From JBASNZ01 sp049657775 (GTDB lineage Bacteria; Actinomycetota; Coriobacteriia; Anaerosomatales; Anaerosomataceae), in assembly GCA_049657775.1 (NCBI GenBank), contig JBASNZ010000045.1:1-7789 (forward strand): a DNA stretch of 7,789 nt, in the 5' to 3' direction. The position numbers were made by a program, and so were the translations under genes. The notes under the pieces are model-generated. The model saw nothing but the letters and a program-made list of their open reading frames with translations, was not told the origin of the DNA and did no database searches. Shown here piece by piece: positions 5,899 to 7,789 of this stretch (its first letter is position 1; each line of letters begins with the position of its first letter).

Positions 5899-7242
5899 CT
5901 ACCGGGTCTGTCCAGTGAACTCCCAGCCCTCAAGAAGCAGCGACGGCACGAGCGTGGCGCCGCCTTCTTCGGGTCCGACGAGCAGGCGGCTGCTGCCGAT
6001 GGCCTGGACCCTCCCAAGGGCGTCGAGCACGCTTTGGGTGAAGCGGACGTTCTTGATGGGGCGGGTCAGTCGTCCGTTCTCGATGAGGAACGTGCCGTCG
6101 CGTGTCATGCCCGTGAGCACGGCCCGCAGCGGGTCCTCGACGTTGACGTAGTGGAATCGCGTCACGTACAGGCCGTACTTCACGCTTGCGATCATCTCAT
6201 CCACGCGCATGTCACCCGCGGCGATCTCCAGGTTGAGCGGCAGCGGGCCGTATGGATTGGGAGCCGGCAGCGCGTGGCCCGTGTTGGCGAGCCCCATGCG
6301 GGCCGCCCAGTACGAGTCGGTGACGGGACCCCGCACGATGCCGTTCTCAACGAGCGGGACCCTGCGCTTGGGTGCGCCCTCGAAGTCGAACGTGAGGCCC
6401 AGTGTCTCCTCGGATAGCGCGTCATCGGAAAGCGTGAAGCGCTCCGAGAGCAGCTGCTCACCCTCGTGTCCCGCGATGAACGACGACTTCTCGAAGACGT
6501 CCTTGGCGCCGAACGCGAGGTAGCCCAGGAAGTCCATGACGTCGGAGACCGCGTCGGGCGCCAGCACCACCGGGTACACGCCCGGGTCGAGCGAGCCGGG
6601 ATTCTCGGAGCGCTGCGCCAGCGTCGCGGCCTCATCGCCAAGTGCCTCGGGCGAGAAGTCACTGGCGTTGCCGCCCAGCCATGAGCCCCATCCGCTACCG
6701 CCATCGGCACCCATCGAGAGCACGGTGGCCTTGAGGCTGGTGACCGCGGCGCTCGCGTCCACACCGTGCGAGTTGGCGACCGCGACCGCGTATTCGGAGC
6801 GCGCGACGGTTCCCGCGGCTGTGAGATCGCGCTCGGCGGACTGCTCGATGATCGCTGATGCGGCGCGCGCGCGAGCCTCTGCGTCGAAGGCCTGAGTGGA
6901 CTCGCGTACCCGGTCATGCGTCTCGATCGGCGCAGGTGAGGGGAGGCCGGGGAAGTCGGGGTCCTCGGGAGCGACTCGCGCCGCGCGGACGGCTGCGTCA
7001 GCGCACGCGCGCAGTCCTTCGTCGTCGGTGCGGTTGGTGCTGGCGACTCCCTGACGGGTCCCCACGACGGCGCGGACCGAGACCGATGCGTCGAGCTCGG
7101 CCACGTTCTGGTGGATGTGGTTGTTCGCAAAGCGGGTGAGCGCCGAATCGTTGACGCTGACGACGGCCTCGGCCTCGTCAGCCGACACGAGCGACACGGT
7201 CAGGCGCGCGAGCGACGCGGCCTCTGCGGGCGAGACTCTCAT
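5899..7242 (-). CDS. tldE: TldE/PmbA family protein, non-metal-binding partner of TldD
   Basis: TldE (PmbA) forms a heterodimer with TldD that degrades or matures peptides. In the characterised E. coli pair, TldD carries the zinc site and TldE has none. The start is the ATG at 7242-7240, which overlaps the tldD stop as ATGA and has GGTGGGGG upstream, giving 447 residues, the usual length. The open frame continues further upstream but that part antisenses into the tldD coding region. Landmarks: the N-terminal strand region with LTRFANNHIHQNVAEL (35-50) and SVRAVVGTRQGVAST (55-69); YPVVLAPDAVSDVMDFL (223-239); GEQLLSERFTLSDD (261-274); FDFEGAPKRRVPLVENG (285-301); and the C-terminal TRFHYVNVEDPLRAVLTGMT (361-380) with DGTFLIENGRL. 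No HExxxH motif is present (the only HE is in AGHEGEQ), as expected for a TldE. TAG stop at 5901-5899. Confidence 0.93.
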   Translation of the reverse strand: MRVSPAEAASLARLTVSLVSADEAEAVVSVNDSALTRFANNHIHQNVAELDASVSVRAVVGTRQGVASTNRTDDEGLRACADAAVRAARVAPEDPDFPGLPSPAPIETHDRVRESTQAFDAEARARAASAIIEQSAERDLTAAGTVARSEYAVAVANSHGVDASAAVTSLKATVLSMGADGGSGWGSWLGGNASDFSPEALGDEAATLAQRSENPGSLDPGVYPVVLAPDAVSDVMDFLGYLAFGAKDVFEKSSFIAGHEGEQLLSERFTLSDDALSEETLGLTFDFEGAPKRRVPLVENGIVRGPVTDSYWAARMGLANTGHALPAPNPYGPLPLNLEIAAGDMRVDEMIASVKYGLYVTRFHYVNVEDPLRAVLTGMTRDGTFLIENGRLTRPIKNVRFTQSVLDALGRVQAIGSSRLLVGPEEGGATLVPSLLLEGWEFTGQTR

Positions 7243-7789
7243 CGGCCTACCCCCACCTGGACACCGCGGAATCGCGCGGGAGCGGCTCCGTGCGCGACGT
7301 GAGCGATTTGCATCGGCTCGCCCTTGCCACAGTTGGGAAGTCCCCACACTTGCCAGTGGTCGCGCGAGCAGACGGCGTCGCACGAGCCCCAGAACTGCGG
7401 GGTGATGCCGGTGTAGTTGGGATTCTTGATCATGCGGCCCAGCTCTCCGTTCTTGATCTCCCACCCGATCTCGCACGCGAACTGGAAGTTAAGGCGCTTG
7501 TCGTCGATCGACCATGAGTTGTTGGTCTCGAAGTAGATACCATCCTCGGTATCCGCGATGAGGTCGGGGAGCGACCACGCGCCGGGTTCGAGCGAAAGCG
7601 TCGTCATGCGCACGAGCGGGATGCGGTTCCAGCCGTCGGCGCGCGCGCAGCCGTTGGACGCGCGGCCGATCGCGGCGGCCGACTCGCGCGAACTCTGGAA
7701 GCCGCGGAGCACGCCCTCGCGCACGATGTAGTCCCGCTGCGCGGGGACGCCTTCGTCGTCGTAGCCGAAGCTGCCGAGCGAGCCGGGAA
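7239..7789 (-). CDS. tldD: TldD family zinc metalloprotease, C-terminal part (5' end outside window)
   Basis: Catalytic half of the TldD-TldE peptidase. The frame is open from the right edge to TGA at 7241-7239 and yields 182 residues, somewhat under half of a typical TldD of about 450-480. The visible part begins just after the family's HExxxH zinc helix would lie, with SFGYDDEGVPAQRDYIVREG, the DDEG motif typical of TldD. It continues through GIYFETNNSWSIDD, FQFACEIGWEIKNGELG and KNPNYTGITPQFWGS to LPNCGKGEP, whose Cys (codon at 7331-7329, 30th residue from the end) matches the cysteine zinc ligand of characterised TldD. The two histidine ligands are outside the window, so an intact active site is inferred. 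An internal GTG at 7724 lies in the middle of the conserved region and is not the start. The stop overlaps tldE by ATGA, indicating translational coupling and balanced production of the two subunits. Confidence 0.92.
   Translation of the reverse strand, partial: PGSLGSFGYDDEGVPAQRDYIVREGVLRGFQSSRESAAAIGRASNGCARADGWNRIPLVRMTTLSLEPGAWSLPDLIADTEDGIYFETNNSWSIDDKRLNFQFACEIGWEIKNGELGRMIKNPNYTGITPQFWGSCDAVCSRDHWQVWGLPNCGKGEPMQIAHVAHGAAPARFRGVQVGVGR

Noticed and set aside
5836..6417. Plus-strand open frame starting beside the terminator and running into tldE antisense
   Set aside because: It begins inside the terminator region, runs opposite conserved tldE coding sequence and shows no protein family features.
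7243..7476. Upstream extension of the tldE frame to a start at 7476
   Set aside because: These 78 codons are an out-of-frame reading of conserved tldD sequence. The ATGA overlap at 7242-7239 and normal family length support the shorter start.

Overview
The window is GC-rich (roughly two thirds G+C by eye), gene-dense chromosomal DNA. It holds two converging operons. The plus strand carries the distal part of a V/A-type rotary ATPase operon, and the minus strand carries the end of a tldD-tldE metalloprotease pair. High G+C, strongly G/C-biased third codon positions, GTG starts and a V/A-type rather than F-type ATPase would suit a deep-branching, probably anaerobic actinobacterium of the Coriobacteriia kind. 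This is inference from sequence style; Chloroflexota or Deinococcota-like hosts are not excluded. No rRNA, tRNA, mobile element or CRISPR array is present.

Plus strand, 1-5821: subunit E (5' end cut off by the window), then C, F, A, B, a 64-residue two-helix membrane protein, and D. The E-C-F-A-B-D order is the standard bacterial and archaeal V/A-ATPase order. Genes are packed with 0 to 4 bases between them, and three successive junctions (F/A, A/B, B/orf64) are the exact hexamer TAGATG, where stop and start abut. A and B form the catalytic/regulatory hexamer, D and F the central shaft, C the socket joining shaft to membrane rotor, and E half of the peripheral stalk. The membrane subunits I and K and the second stalk subunit are not in the window and presumably lie upstream, so ion specificity (H+ or Na+) cannot be judged here.

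Middle, 5822-5898: a 77-base convergent gap with a strong 10-bp GC-rich hairpin that probably terminates transcription from one or both sides.

Minus strand, 7789 down to 5899: the C-terminal 182 residues of TldD, including the cysteine of its zinc site, overlap the start of a full-length TldE/PmbA by the four bases ATGA. Together they form a heterodimeric peptidase.

I see no sign of a wholly new system. The observation most worth following is the small membrane protein inserted between atpB and atpD, which is tightly coupled to the operon and which I cannot assign to a known ATPase subunit.
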